A stretch of DNA of 10,533 nt, from assembly GCA_009775605.1 (NCBI GenBank), contig VSPV01000086.1, positions 1 to 10,533 on the forward strand, read 5' to 3'. Both the position numbers and the translations under genes were made by a program. Below the pieces are notes generated by a model. That model ran no database searches, was not told the DNA's origin, and saw only the letters and a list, made by a program, of their open reading frames with translations. Position 1 is the stretch's first letter. The number at the start of each line of letters is the position of its first letter. Positions 1-6,140 of the stretch are shown here, piece by piece. Source of the stretch: Paramuribaculum sp. Its GTDB lineage: Bacteria; Bacteroidota; Bacteroidia; Bacteroidales; Muribaculaceae.

Positions 1-272
1 GTAGTTGTCCTCTCCCCTCCCCCTGAAGCAACAACCTCTCATCGACCATCCTCCGCTTTCCACCACCCCCGCCGCACAGCCAGACGCCAAATCGCAACAA
101 GGATGGTCTTCACAAGCAACCCCGTCACATATTCTTGATGACAACCCGCTCCAAAATCACGTAAAGTTCCTGATTCTCACCATGCAGGGTGTAGTACACA
201 AAGAAAATTAATCATTACTATCTCATCTGTAAATTGAAAAAACAACCCAGTTCACATCGTAAAATCGGAAAA
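1..272. other. Left edge, no recognisable gene
   Basis: The open frames here are short, start at TTG or GTG, and give low-complexity Pro/Ser/Gln-rich or otherwise unconvincing peptides. The longest forward frame (5-211, TTG start) begins immediately after an in-frame stop, so it is not the tail of an upstream gene. No TAnnTTTG promoter element is visible ahead of the gene at 273. This is probably intergenic or decayed sequence; the neighbour to the left is outside the window. Confidence 0.4.
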
Positions 273-485
273 ATGAGCGAAGTCATCATTGGAAAGGTGA
301 TCGAGGAAGAACTCCGCCGCCAGGAGAGGACAGTAGTCTGGCTCTCTCGCAGGCTCTCATGCAACCGAACGAACGTGTACAAACTGTTCAACCGCTCCAG
401 CATAGACGCCGAACTTCTTCTCAGAATTTCCAACATATTGAACACCAATTTCTTCAGTTATTACACCAACCGTCTTGAAAACTGA
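273..485 (+). CDS. Small XRE-like helix-turn-helix protein
   Basis: This 70-residue protein is almost entirely one helix-turn-helix domain. An N-terminal amphipathic helix (about residues 5-17, IGKVIEEELRRQ) is followed by a helix-turn-helix near residues 20-45 (VVWLSRRLSCNRTNVYKLF) and a last helix with LLLRISNILNTNFFSYY. Small stand-alone proteins of this pattern are common in Bacteroidales and are expected to bind DNA, but their targets are generally unknown. The open frame extends upstream to a TTG at 234; I chose the ATG at 273 because the domain begins just after it and the 13 extra residues are a basic tail with no family look. No effector domain or toxin partner is adjacent. The DNA-binding role is inferred from the fold only. 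Confidence 0.7.
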   Translation: MSEVIIGKVIEEELRRQERTVVWLSRRLSCNRTNVYKLFNRSSIDAELLLRISNILNTNFFSYYTNRLEN

Positions 486-505
486 AGAGGCACCATCCGG
501 CGCAA

Positions 506-586
506 GCCGCGGCAACCATAGCCTGGCCGTGGCAACCGTGCTGTGCGCTTAATCTAACACACACGATTCAACAAACCTTGGCAACC
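506..586. repeat. Direct repeats GCCGyGGCAACC / GGCAACC
   Basis: A 12-mer GCCGCGGCAACC at 506-517 recurs as GCCGTGGCAACC at 526-537 (11 of 12 bases, two helical turns apart). Its core GGCAACC appears again at 580-586. The first two copies are enclosed by the short inverted arms GCGCA (500-504) and TGCGC (544-548). They lie between the helix-turn-helix gene and the cobalamin adenosyltransferase promoter. They could be protein-binding sites or part of a folded 3' end of the upstream transcript; no T-tract follows, so an intrinsic terminator is not supported. Confidence 0.4.
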
Positions 587-611
587 CTTAGGGCCCCGGA
601 AACGTTACTGA

Positions 612-643
612 TTTGGCACTGATGCCATAAATCGCTAAGTTTG
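612..643 (+). promoter_or_regulatory. Promoter of cobalamin adenosyltransferase gene
   Basis: TTTG at 612-615 and TAAGTTTG at 636-643 match the Bacteroidota -33/-7 consensus (TTTG, TAnnTTTG) with a 20-bp spacer. Transcription would start near 648-650, leaving a leader of about 17-19 nt before the ATG at 667, too short for a riboswitch. Confidence 0.65.
614..627. promoter_or_regulatory. Candidate operator in the 612-643 promoter
   Basis: TGGCA-CTGA-TGCCA is a perfect 5+5 inverted repeat. It overlaps the end of the -33 element and lies inside the spacer of the promoter for the adenosyltransferase gene, where a bound repressor would block RNA polymerase. The dyad is short and could be chance. 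The helix-turn-helix protein at 273-485 is one conceivable binder, but nothing in the sequence proves that. Confidence 0.35.
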
Positions 644-666
644 CAACAAGCAAATCCTCTGTAATC

Positions 667-1230
667 ATGAAAAAGAGTAACGTTTACACACGCGGCGGCG
701 ACGCCGGCATGACATCTCTGGTAGGAGGCCAGAGAGTAAAGAAAAACGACATAAGAATAGAGGCCTACGGGACCGTCGACGAGCTCAACTCCGTGATAGG
801 ACTCGTGGCCGCCTGTCCCGGCATACCTCCCGAAGAAACCGACAATCTCCACTACATCCAGAACAAGCTCTTCAACCTCGGAGGCTATCTTGCCTGCCGT
901 TCCGACGAGGGCACCTACCGCATGGAGCCCGGAATTTCCGAGGCCGACATAGAAAAGCTCGAACATCTCACTGACATCTACGACTCCCGCCTCGAGCCGT
1001 TCCGCACCTTTATTCTTCCAGGCGGCTCTCAGGCCGCCGCCACATGCCATCTGGCACGCACCGTGTGCCGCCGCGCCGAGCGGCGCATCCTCGACCTTGC
1101 CGACACCGGCGCCGAAATCGACCCCGTGGCCCTGAAATTCGTCAACCGCCTCAGCGATTTCCTTTTCGTTCTGGCGCGTTACAACAACTCGATTCTCGGC
1201 ACTCCCGAAATCTTCTGGAAAAAAGACTGA
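667..1230 (+). CDS. Cob(I)alamin adenosyltransferase, PduO type
   Basis: The enzyme transfers the 5'-deoxyadenosyl group of ATP to cob(I)alamin, making adenosylcobalamin for enzymes such as methylmalonyl-CoA mutase. It is 187 residues long, typical for single-domain PduO/MMAB proteins. The N-terminal ATP-binding signature TRGGDAGMTSL is at residues 8-18, YGTVDELNS is at 34-42, and the C-terminal helical signatures RTVCRRAERR (131-140) and FVNRLSDFLFVLAR (158-171) carry the conserved Arg, Asn and Asp residues that shape the active site. All expected motifs are intact. The ATG at 667 fits the family N-terminus and follows a good promoter. It appears monocistronic: another promoter starts downstream at 1279. 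No cobalamin riboswitch precedes it, so it is probably not controlled by B12 in the way transport genes are. Confidence 0.93.
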   Translation: MKKSNVYTRGGDAGMTSLVGGQRVKKNDIRIEAYGTVDELNSVIGLVAACPGIPPEETDNLHYIQNKLFNLGGYLACRSDEGTYRMEPGISEADIEKLEHLTDIYDSRLEPFRTFILPGGSQAAATCHLARTVCRRAERRILDLADTGAEIDPVALKFVNRLSDFLFVLARYNNSILGTPEIFWKKD

Positions 1231-1236
1231 AAGAGG

Positions 1237-1272
1237 GAGCCGCGGCACCGTCTAATCCCAATCCGCGGCCTC
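1237..1272 (+). terminator. Weak stem-loop after the adenosyltransferase gene
   Basis: GCCGCGG at 1239-1245 and CCGCGGC at 1263-1269 form a 7-bp GC-rich stem, with possible GAG/CTC extension across a bulge, beginning 8 bp after the stop codon. The following bases (aagcagtttgttaattt) are only moderately T-rich. It may terminate or protect the transcript, but it is not a textbook intrinsic terminator. Confidence 0.35.
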
Positions 1273-1278
1273 AAGCAG

Positions 1279-1309
1279 TTTGTTAATTTAACGGTAATCG
1301 TTAATTTTG
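1279..1309 (+). promoter_or_regulatory. Promoter of lipoprotein-thioesterase operon
   Basis: TTTG at 1279-1282 and TAATTTTG at 1302-1309 are a full match to the Bacteroidota consensus with a 19-bp spacer. The predicted start near 1314 gives a leader of roughly 60 nt before the ATG at 1375. The next gene starts only 11 nt after the lipoprotein stop and should be co-transcribed. Confidence 0.7.
1288..1304. promoter_or_regulatory. Candidate operator TTAACG-N5-CGTTAA
   Basis: A perfect 6+6 inverted repeat with the spacer GTAAT occupies the gap between the -33 and -7 elements and reaches into the -7 box. GTTAATTT also occurs twice as a direct repeat (1282-1289 and 1300-1307). Position and symmetry are those of a repressor operator for a dimeric regulator; which regulator is unknown. 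Confidence 0.45.
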
Positions 1310-1374
1310 TGGCTCTCCGGGCTCTCAGGCGCCCGCTGCCATCCACCCCCAACAAATAAACACCCACTCCTGTG

Positions 1375-1827
1375 ATGAAGACAAAATACGCCCTCATAAT
1401 CCTTGTGGCCGCTTTCGCGGCAACCCTTCTGACAGCATGCGCGGCCCATTCGCAGCGCCGTGCTGCCACCCCCGACAGCTGGACGCCGGCCGCACTGGCA
1501 AAACTCGATCTGCCGGCACGCATGCTCGTGGACTCCCTGGCGACTAATCCAAAGTCGGCACCGCGCACCGTGGCCGTAATGGTCTCCCTTGCCGAGGGCG
1601 CCAAAGCCTCTTCGCTCACCGACGCGGGATTCAACGTCAGAACCGACCTGGGAACGATGGCCGTGGTGTCGGTTGCCACCGACAGCCTCAGCCGCCTCGC
1701 CGCAATGCCCCAGATAAAATCAGTGGCCATAGGCACTCCCCAGAACGCCACAATTCCCAATGAGGGCACACAACAAATCAAAACCGGAGGGAAGGCACCA
1801 CAGACCGGTCCCATATCCATTCAATAA
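1375..1827 (+). CDS. Lipoprotein resembling a stand-alone S8 protease propeptide
   Basis: This 150-residue protein has a clear type II signal peptide: basic MKTK, a hydrophobic stretch at residues 6-19 and the lipobox LLTA with Cys22 as the lipidation site. The residues after Cys22 (AAHSQ) lack the acidic surface-export signal of Bacteroidota, so it may face the periplasm. Residues about 60-118 (from TVAVMVSLAEGAK to QIKSVAIG) read like the I9-like propeptide ahead of subtilisin-family (S8) proteases in this order, with its beta-alpha-beta pattern. No catalytic Asp/His/Ser domain follows: the frame ends at a normal TAA and the next gene starts 11 nt later. It could be a free protease inhibitor or chaperone, or a remnant whose protease was lost. 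A GTG one codon upstream (1372) could also be read, but ATG is preferred. The propeptide likeness was recognised by eye. Confidence 0.65.
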   Translation: MKTKYALIILVAAFAATLLTACAAHSQRRAATPDSWTPAALAKLDLPARMLVDSLATNPKSAPRTVAVMVSLAEGAKASSLTDAGFNVRTDLGTMAVVSVATDSLSRLAAMPQIKSVAIGTPQNATIPNEGTQQIKTGGKAPQTGPISIQ

Positions 1828-1838
1828 CAGACGCCATC

Positions 1839-2603
1839 ATGAGCCGCACACTTGAATACACAGTCAGCCACAGCCTTACAGCCGCACAATGCAACGCCCA
1901 GCGCGAACTTGCTCCGGCACAACTCGTGCAACAGCTGATAGAGGCAGCCACCTGCCATGCCGACAGCCTCGATTTCGGCTTCAGACGTCTCCAGAGCCTG
2001 GGCATCCTGTGGGTGCTCTCGCGCATTTCGTTTAAGATGGACCGCTATCCGCAGGTGTTCGAGACCTATTCCATAACCACCTGGGTGGAAAGCTTCAACC
2101 GTCATTTTTCGGAACGCAACTATATGATTTCCGGCGCCGACGGACAGCCGATAGGATATGCGCATACGGTATGGATGGCAATAGACCTGCGTTCACGCCG
2201 TCCGGCCGACCTCTCGGTTCTGGGCGACTTAAACCGGCTGATATGCGACCGTCCCTGCCCTGTGGGCAAAGGAGCCCTGATACGGCGCCCTGAAAATCCC
2301 GACCGCGTAAACCCCTACACATTCCAGGTGAGCGACATCGACTGCAACCGTCATGTCAACTCGGCCCGCTATGTAGAGCTGGTAATCAATCAGATGGAGC
2401 TCGCGATATTCGACAGAAACCTACTGCATCATTTTGAGATCGCCTACAAACACGAAGCCCGGTTCGGCGACAGCGTGACCGTAGAATCGCAGACCGAGGG
2501 CGAGACCGTCACCACAGCCATAATGGCCGGCGACACCCCCGCATGCCTTGCCCGCTACACGCTCACTCCGCGAACGCCTGAGCCATGCGGCTCATGTCTT
2601 TGA
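1839..2603 (+). CDS. Acyl-ACP thioesterase (FatA/FatB-like double hotdog)
   Basis: The enzyme hydrolyses acyl-acyl carrier protein to release free fatty acids from cytosolic fatty-acid synthesis. The 254 residues fit the bacterial family of about 245-255. The first hotdog domain spans roughly residues 5-135 and includes GILWVLSRISFKMDRYP (55-71) and TTWVESF (80-86), a stretch conserved with plant enzymes. The second spans about 155-245 and holds DIDCNRHVNSARY, giving the catalytic Asp168, Asn170 and His172 in the D-x-N-x-H-V-N arrangement, and Glu206 in YKHEARFGD at the place of the plant catalytic Glu. It probably shares the promoter at 1279-1309 with the lipoprotein gene 11 nt upstream. Its last 41 bp overlap the end of the opposing aminotransferase gene. 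There is no signal peptide. Confidence 0.9.
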   Translation: MSRTLEYTVSHSLTAAQCNAQRELAPAQLVQQLIEAATCHADSLDFGFRRLQSLGILWVLSRISFKMDRYPQVFETYSITTWVESFNRHFSERNYMISGADGQPIGYAHTVWMAIDLRSRRPADLSVLGDLNRLICDRPCPVGKGALIRRPENPDRVNPYTFQVSDIDCNRHVNSARYVELVINQMELAIFDRNLLHHFEIAYKHEARFGDSVTVESQTEGETVTTAIMAGDTPACLARYTLTPRTPEPCGSCL

Positions 2604-3741
2604 GCAGCTCGGCGCGGGGCTTGGCCACATTCAGGCGCATGAAACCGGAGCCCTGACGGCCGAACATGGCGCCGTCGTTGAGCGCCAGACGCGCTTTTTT
2701 CAGCATGCGGTCCAGAAGCTCGTCGTGGCTGAGACCGAGGCCGCGGAAATCGAGCCACACCAGAAAAGAGGCCTGCGGCCGCACCGCGCGCACACCCGGC
2801 ATATTCCGCTCAACGAAATCAATAACCGCGTCGATATTGCCCTCAAGATATTCCAGCAGCTCCGTAAGCCATTCCTCGCCGTAACGGTAAGCGGCTTCGG
2901 TGGCCACTGTGGCGGTAAAGGGTGGTGCCGAAAACTCGTTGACGGCCATCCAGTCGTAAAACGCCTTGCGCATCTCAGGGTTGCGCACAATCATCCATGA
3001 GCTTATCAGGCCGGGTATATTGAACGTCTTGGAAGGAGCGCCGAAAGTGATGCTCACGGCGGCCGCATCGTCGCTCACCGTGCAGAAGGGTATGTGTCGG
3101 CAGCCGTAAAGCATGAGGTCGCCGTGGATTTCATCGGATATCACCTTCACGCCATATCTGCGTGCAATCTCCGCAACCCGGCGCAGCGTGTCGGCGTCCC
3201 ACTGGATTCCGGCCGGATTGTGGGGATTGCAGAGAATCATCATGGCAGGATGCTCTGTGGCGAAAACCTTCTCCAGGCCTTCCAGGTCCATAGCGTACGT
3301 GCCGTCGGGCATCTCCACCAGCGGATTCTCCACCACCCTGCGGCCGTTGCCTTCGGTCAGTATCCTGAACGGATGATAGACGGGCGGCTGTATCACCACG
3401 GCATCGCCGGGACGGGTGAAAAAGTTGAGGACGTAGGCTATGCCTCTAACCACGCCGGGCACGAATGCCAGCTCTTCCGGTTGCACCTCCAGGCCATGGC
3501 GCTTCCGGAGCCAGCCGGTAACCGAGGGCCAGAAACTGTCCGGAGTGCGGGGATAACCGTAAACATGATGGCTGAAACGCTCATGAAGCGCATCGCTTAT
3601 GGCCGGACACACCTCAAAATCCATATCGGCCACCCACAGGGGTGTCAGATCGGCGTCGCCGAACAGCTCCCTGAGACCGTCATATTTCACTGCGCCGGTA
3701 CCGCGGCGGTCTGTCACTTTGTCAAAATCATATTTTCCCAT
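2563..3741 (-). CDS. PatB/MalY-type PLP C-S lyase (cystathionine beta-lyase)
   Basis: This is a fold-type I PLP enzyme of 392 residues, the usual length for the PatB/MalY family, which cleaves cystathionine or cysteine conjugates to a thiol, pyruvate and ammonia. The family start is clear: the 'KYD' opening and PLWVADMDFEVCPAI near residues 34-48. CNPHNPAG (171-178) supplies the substrate- and PLP-contacting Asn, SDEIHGDL (202-209) has the PLP-nitrogen Asp203, and APSKTFNIPG (235-244) has the Schiff-base Lys238. The C-terminal domain ends with an Arg-containing FMRLNVAKPR. It is cytosolic. The gene is divergent from the rel operon and overlaps the end of the thioesterase gene by 41 bp. Sequence alone does not separate cystathionine lyase from cysteine desulfhydrase or a MalY-like regulatory side role. 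Confidence 0.88.
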   Translation of the reverse strand: MGKYDFDKVTDRRGTGAVKYDGLRELFGDADLTPLWVADMDFEVCPAISDALHERFSHHVYGYPRTPDSFWPSVTGWLRKRHGLEVQPEELAFVPGVVRGIAYVLNFFTRPGDAVVIQPPVYHPFRILTEGNGRRVVENPLVEMPDGTYAMDLEGLEKVFATEHPAMMILCNPHNPAGIQWDADTLRRVAEIARRYGVKVISDEIHGDLMLYGCRHIPFCTVSDDAAAVSITFGAPSKTFNIPGLISSWMIVRNPEMRKAFYDWMAVNEFSAPPFTATVATEAAYRYGEEWLTELLEYLEGNIDAVIDFVERNMPGVRAVRPQASFLVWLDFRGLGLSHDELLDRMLKKARLALNDGAMFGRQGSGFMRLNVAKPRAELLKDMSRMAQAFAE

Positions 3742-3765
3742 TGCAAATCTTTGCCGTTAGATTCA

Positions 3766-3773
3766 CAAAGATA
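3766..3773 (-). promoter_or_regulatory. -7 element of the PatB-type gene promoter
   Basis: On the minus strand this reads TATCTTTG, a full match to TAnnTTTG, 24 bp upstream of the ATG whose first base is at 3741. The -33 position has no TTTG (about 20 bp upstream the strand reads a poor AATC-like sequence), so the promoter may be weak or need an activator. It is paired back-to-back with the element at 3808-3815. Confidence 0.45.
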
Positions 3774-3807
3774 CCTCTTTTTTAAATGAAGATTCACCGT
3801 TTTTCTC

Positions 3808-3815
3808 TATTTTTG
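3808..3815 (+). promoter_or_regulatory. -7 element of the rel operon promoter
   Basis: TATTTTTG is a full match to TAnnTTTG, but the -33 region lacks a clear TTTG. Transcription would begin at about 3819-3822. The ATG at 3820 would then be at the very 5' end of the mRNA or ahead of it, which argues for a downstream Rel start. Confidence 0.45.
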
Positions 3816-3879
3816 TAAAATGGATAACATGTGCAGACCGGCCCCGCGGTCGCGGCTGCCAGCAATCACCCGTACAGAC

Positions 3880-6123
3880 ATGGAGCAGTACACTATGACG
3901 CCTCAGGATGAAGACCGCCTGATAGAAGCTGAATTTCAGGACGTTCTCAATGGATACCTCAACAGCAACCACCGCAAGAAGGTGGAAATAATAGAACGCG
4001 CGTTCCGTTTCGCCAAGAAAGCCCACGGAGGCATCCGCCGCCGCTCGGGCGAGCCGTATATCCTCCACCCCATAGCGGTGGCCAAAATAGCCTCCCAGGA
4101 GATAGGCCTGGGCTCCACCTCCATCTGTGCCGCCCTGCTCCACGATGTGGTGGAGGACACGGAGTACACCGTGGAAGATATCGAGCAGCAGTTCGGCAAG
4201 AAGATAGCGCAGCTCGTGAGCGGCCTCACCAAAATCTCCGGAGGCATTTTCGGCGACAAAGCCTCGGCCCAGGCCGAGAACTTCCGCAAGCTCCTGCTGA
4301 CCATGAGCGAGGATATCCGGGTGGTGCTCATAAAGATGGCCGACCGTCTCCACAACATGCGCACCCTCGGCTCCATGGCTCCCAACAAGCAGTATAAGAT
4401 TGCCGGCGAGACACTATATATCTACGCCCCCCTCGCACACCGTCTGGGCCTCTTTGCCATAAAGACCGAGCTTGAGGACCTCAGCTTCAAATACGAGCAT
4501 CCCGGCGCCTACAGTGAGATACAGCAGAAAATACGCGAGAGCGAGGAGCGCCGCGAGGCCGTGTACCACGACTTCTCCTCTCCCATTGTCGACCGCCTGA
4601 AAGGTATGGGGCTGAAATACGAGGCCAAGGCCCGCGTGAAGTCCGTCTACTCCATCTGGAACAAGATGCAGACCAAAAACATTCCGTTCGAGGAAGTCTA
4701 CGACCTTTACGCCATGCGAATAATCTTCGATTGCGACGACCCATCGCAGGAAAAGACCATCTGCTGGAACATATATGCAGCAATCACCGACATCTACCGC
4801 CTTCATCCCGAGCGCACCCGCGACTGGATTTCAAACCCCAAGGCCAACGGCTACCAGGCCCTCCACCTTACCGTGATGGGCCCCGACGGCAACTGGGTGG
4901 AAGTGCAGATACGCTCACGCCGCATGGACGAGATTGCCGAGAAAGGTTTCGCCGCCCACTGGAAATACAAAATCGGCGAGAGCGACGAGGAATCTGAGCT
5001 CAACGTATGGCTGCGCACCATCAAGGACATTCTCGACGACCCCAACCCCAATGCCCTCGACTTCCTCGACACCCTCAAGCTCAACCTTTTCTCGTCGGAG
5101 ATAGTGGTGTTTACCCCCAAGGGAGAGCTGCTCACGCTGCCCAACAATTCCACAGTGCTCGACGTGGCCTTCAACCTCCACTCCCAGATTGGCACCAAGT
5201 GCATAGCCGGAAAGGTGAACCACAAGCTGGTGCCGCTGAGCCACAAGCTCATGTCGGGCGACCAGGTTGAGGTGCTCACCTCACAGAGCCAGAAACCGAA
5301 GGCCGAGTGGATGGACTTCCTGGCCACGGCCAAGGCTCGCACCCGTCTGCGCGCGGCCCTGCGTCGCGAGGTTGCTCCCGCCATCGAAGCCGGAAAAGAA
5401 ACGCTCATGAAATTCCTGGCCGACGGTCAGGTTGAGCCCACCAACGAGGTGATAACCAAAATAATGGCGTTTTACCACGTCCAGTCACGCGACGCATTTT
5501 ACCAGAAACTCGGCCAGGGCGAGATAAGCCTCGACGGCTACGTGCTCAAGGACTCTCCCAACACCTCTCCCTCCCTGCTCAAAAAGATATTCCGCATCAC
5601 GGGCAAATCGCGCAAGAACGCCGAAGCCGCCTCGGCTGCCGAAACAAAGCCCGCACCCCAGAAAATCAATCCCAAGGAGGTCTACAAGCTCAAATACGGC
5701 GCCAAGGAAAAGAACTTCGTGTTCTCCGACTGCTGTCATCCCATTCCCGGCGACGACGTGATGGGATTCATCAACGACGAAGGACTTGTGGAAGTCCACA
5801 CGCTCGCGTGCCCGCGCGCCGCCGTCCTCAAGGCAAGCTTCGGGCCGCGCATAGTGGCAACCGAGTGGGAGACGGTCGAAAGCCAGTCAAGGGTAATGAT
5901 AGAAATCGACGGCGTAGACCGCCACGGTATCCTTCAGGAGCTCATCTCCATGATATCGTCCGACCTGAACATCGACATCCGCAGCCTCCACATCGACACC
6001 ACCAACGAAGTGTTCCACGCCATGCTCGAAGTGCTCGTGCGCGATACACATGTGGCCTCGGCCCTCTGTTCACGCATCCGCAAAATCAAAGGCGTGCAGA
6101 AAGCCGTCCGTAAAGAAATCTGA
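3880..6123 (+). CDS. rel: Bifunctional (p)ppGpp synthetase/hydrolase Rel
   Basis: This RelA/SpoT-family enzyme makes and degrades the stringent-response alarmone (p)ppGpp. Numbered from the ATG at 3880 (747 residues), the HD hydrolase domain covers about residues 25-180, with HDVVED near 88-93 intact, so hydrolysis is expected. The synthetase domain covers about 240-365 (RVKSVYSIWNKM, PKANGYQALHLTV, EVQIRSRRMDEIAEKGFAAHW). Its RTRD near 312-315 is the basic, bifunctional-type form of the RXKD motif, not the acidic EXDD of RelA. The TGS domain is at about 407-467, a Cys-Cys-His zinc-finger-like/RIS segment (SDCCHPIPGDD, then CPRA) at about 615-645, and the ACT domain at about 670-745. The frame extends to an ATG at 3820, but that lies on the predicted transcription start, and the family begins near MEQYTMTPQDED; ATG 3895 is also possible. 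It leads a three-gene operon. Confidence 0.95.
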   Translation: MEQYTMTPQDEDRLIEAEFQDVLNGYLNSNHRKKVEIIERAFRFAKKAHGGIRRRSGEPYILHPIAVAKIASQEIGLGSTSICAALLHDVVEDTEYTVEDIEQQFGKKIAQLVSGLTKISGGIFGDKASAQAENFRKLLLTMSEDIRVVLIKMADRLHNMRTLGSMAPNKQYKIAGETLYIYAPLAHRLGLFAIKTELEDLSFKYEHPGAYSEIQQKIRESEERREAVYHDFSSPIVDRLKGMGLKYEAKARVKSVYSIWNKMQTKNIPFEEVYDLYAMRIIFDCDDPSQEKTICWNIYAAITDIYRLHPERTRDWISNPKANGYQALHLTVMGPDGNWVEVQIRSRRMDEIAEKGFAAHWKYKIGESDEESELNVWLRTIKDILDDPNPNALDFLDTLKLNLFSSEIVVFTPKGELLTLPNNSTVLDVAFNLHSQIGTKCIAGKVNHKLVPLSHKLMSGDQVEVLTSQSQKPKAEWMDFLATAKARTRLRAALRREVAPAIEAGKETLMKFLADGQVEPTNEVITKIMAFYHVQSRDAFYQKLGQGEISLDGYVLKDSPNTSPSLLKKIFRITGKSRKNAEAASAAETKPAPQKINPKEVYKLKYGAKEKNFVFSDCCHPIPGDDVMGFINDEGLVEVHTLACPRAAVLKASFGPRIVATEWETVESQSRVMIEIDGVDRHGILQELISMISSDLNIDIRSLHIDTTNEVFHAMLEVLVRDTHVASALCSRIRKIKGVQKAVRKEI

Positions 6124-6140
6124 ACCACCGCAACCCTCCC

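Noticed and set aside
5..211. 68-codon forward frame with TTG start
   Set aside because: Low-complexity composition, no family resemblance, no promoter, and a rare start directly after a stop codon.
132..215. Minus-strand 28-codon frame with protein-like composition ending near 132
   Set aside because: It is closed upstream by a stop, has no start codon in a good position and is too short to judge.
486..666. Cobalamin riboswitch upstream of the adenosyltransferase gene
   Set aside because: No B12-box sequence or the surrounding conserved helices could be found, and the predicted leader is under 20 nt.
568..1248. Minus-strand 226-codon frame antisense to the adenosyltransferase gene
   Set aside because: It mirrors a well-supported gene; the long frame follows from GC-rich codon use and its product resembles nothing.
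1179..1820. Minus-strand 213-codon frame antisense to the lipoprotein
   Set aside because: The plus-strand gene has a promoter, signal peptide, lipobox and operon context; the antisense product has none.
3094..3789. Plus-strand 231-codon frame antisense to the PatB-type gene
   Set aside because: His-rich shadow of a clear PLP enzyme; it also runs across the divergent promoter region.
3820..3879. N-terminal extension of Rel from ATG 3820
   Set aside because: The ATG lies at the predicted transcription start and the 20 extra residues (Arg/Pro-rich) look unlike the family; kept only as an alternative.
3763..4353. Minus-strand 196-codon frame antisense to rel
   Set aside because: Shadow of the conserved HD domain on the other strand, with no family resemblance.
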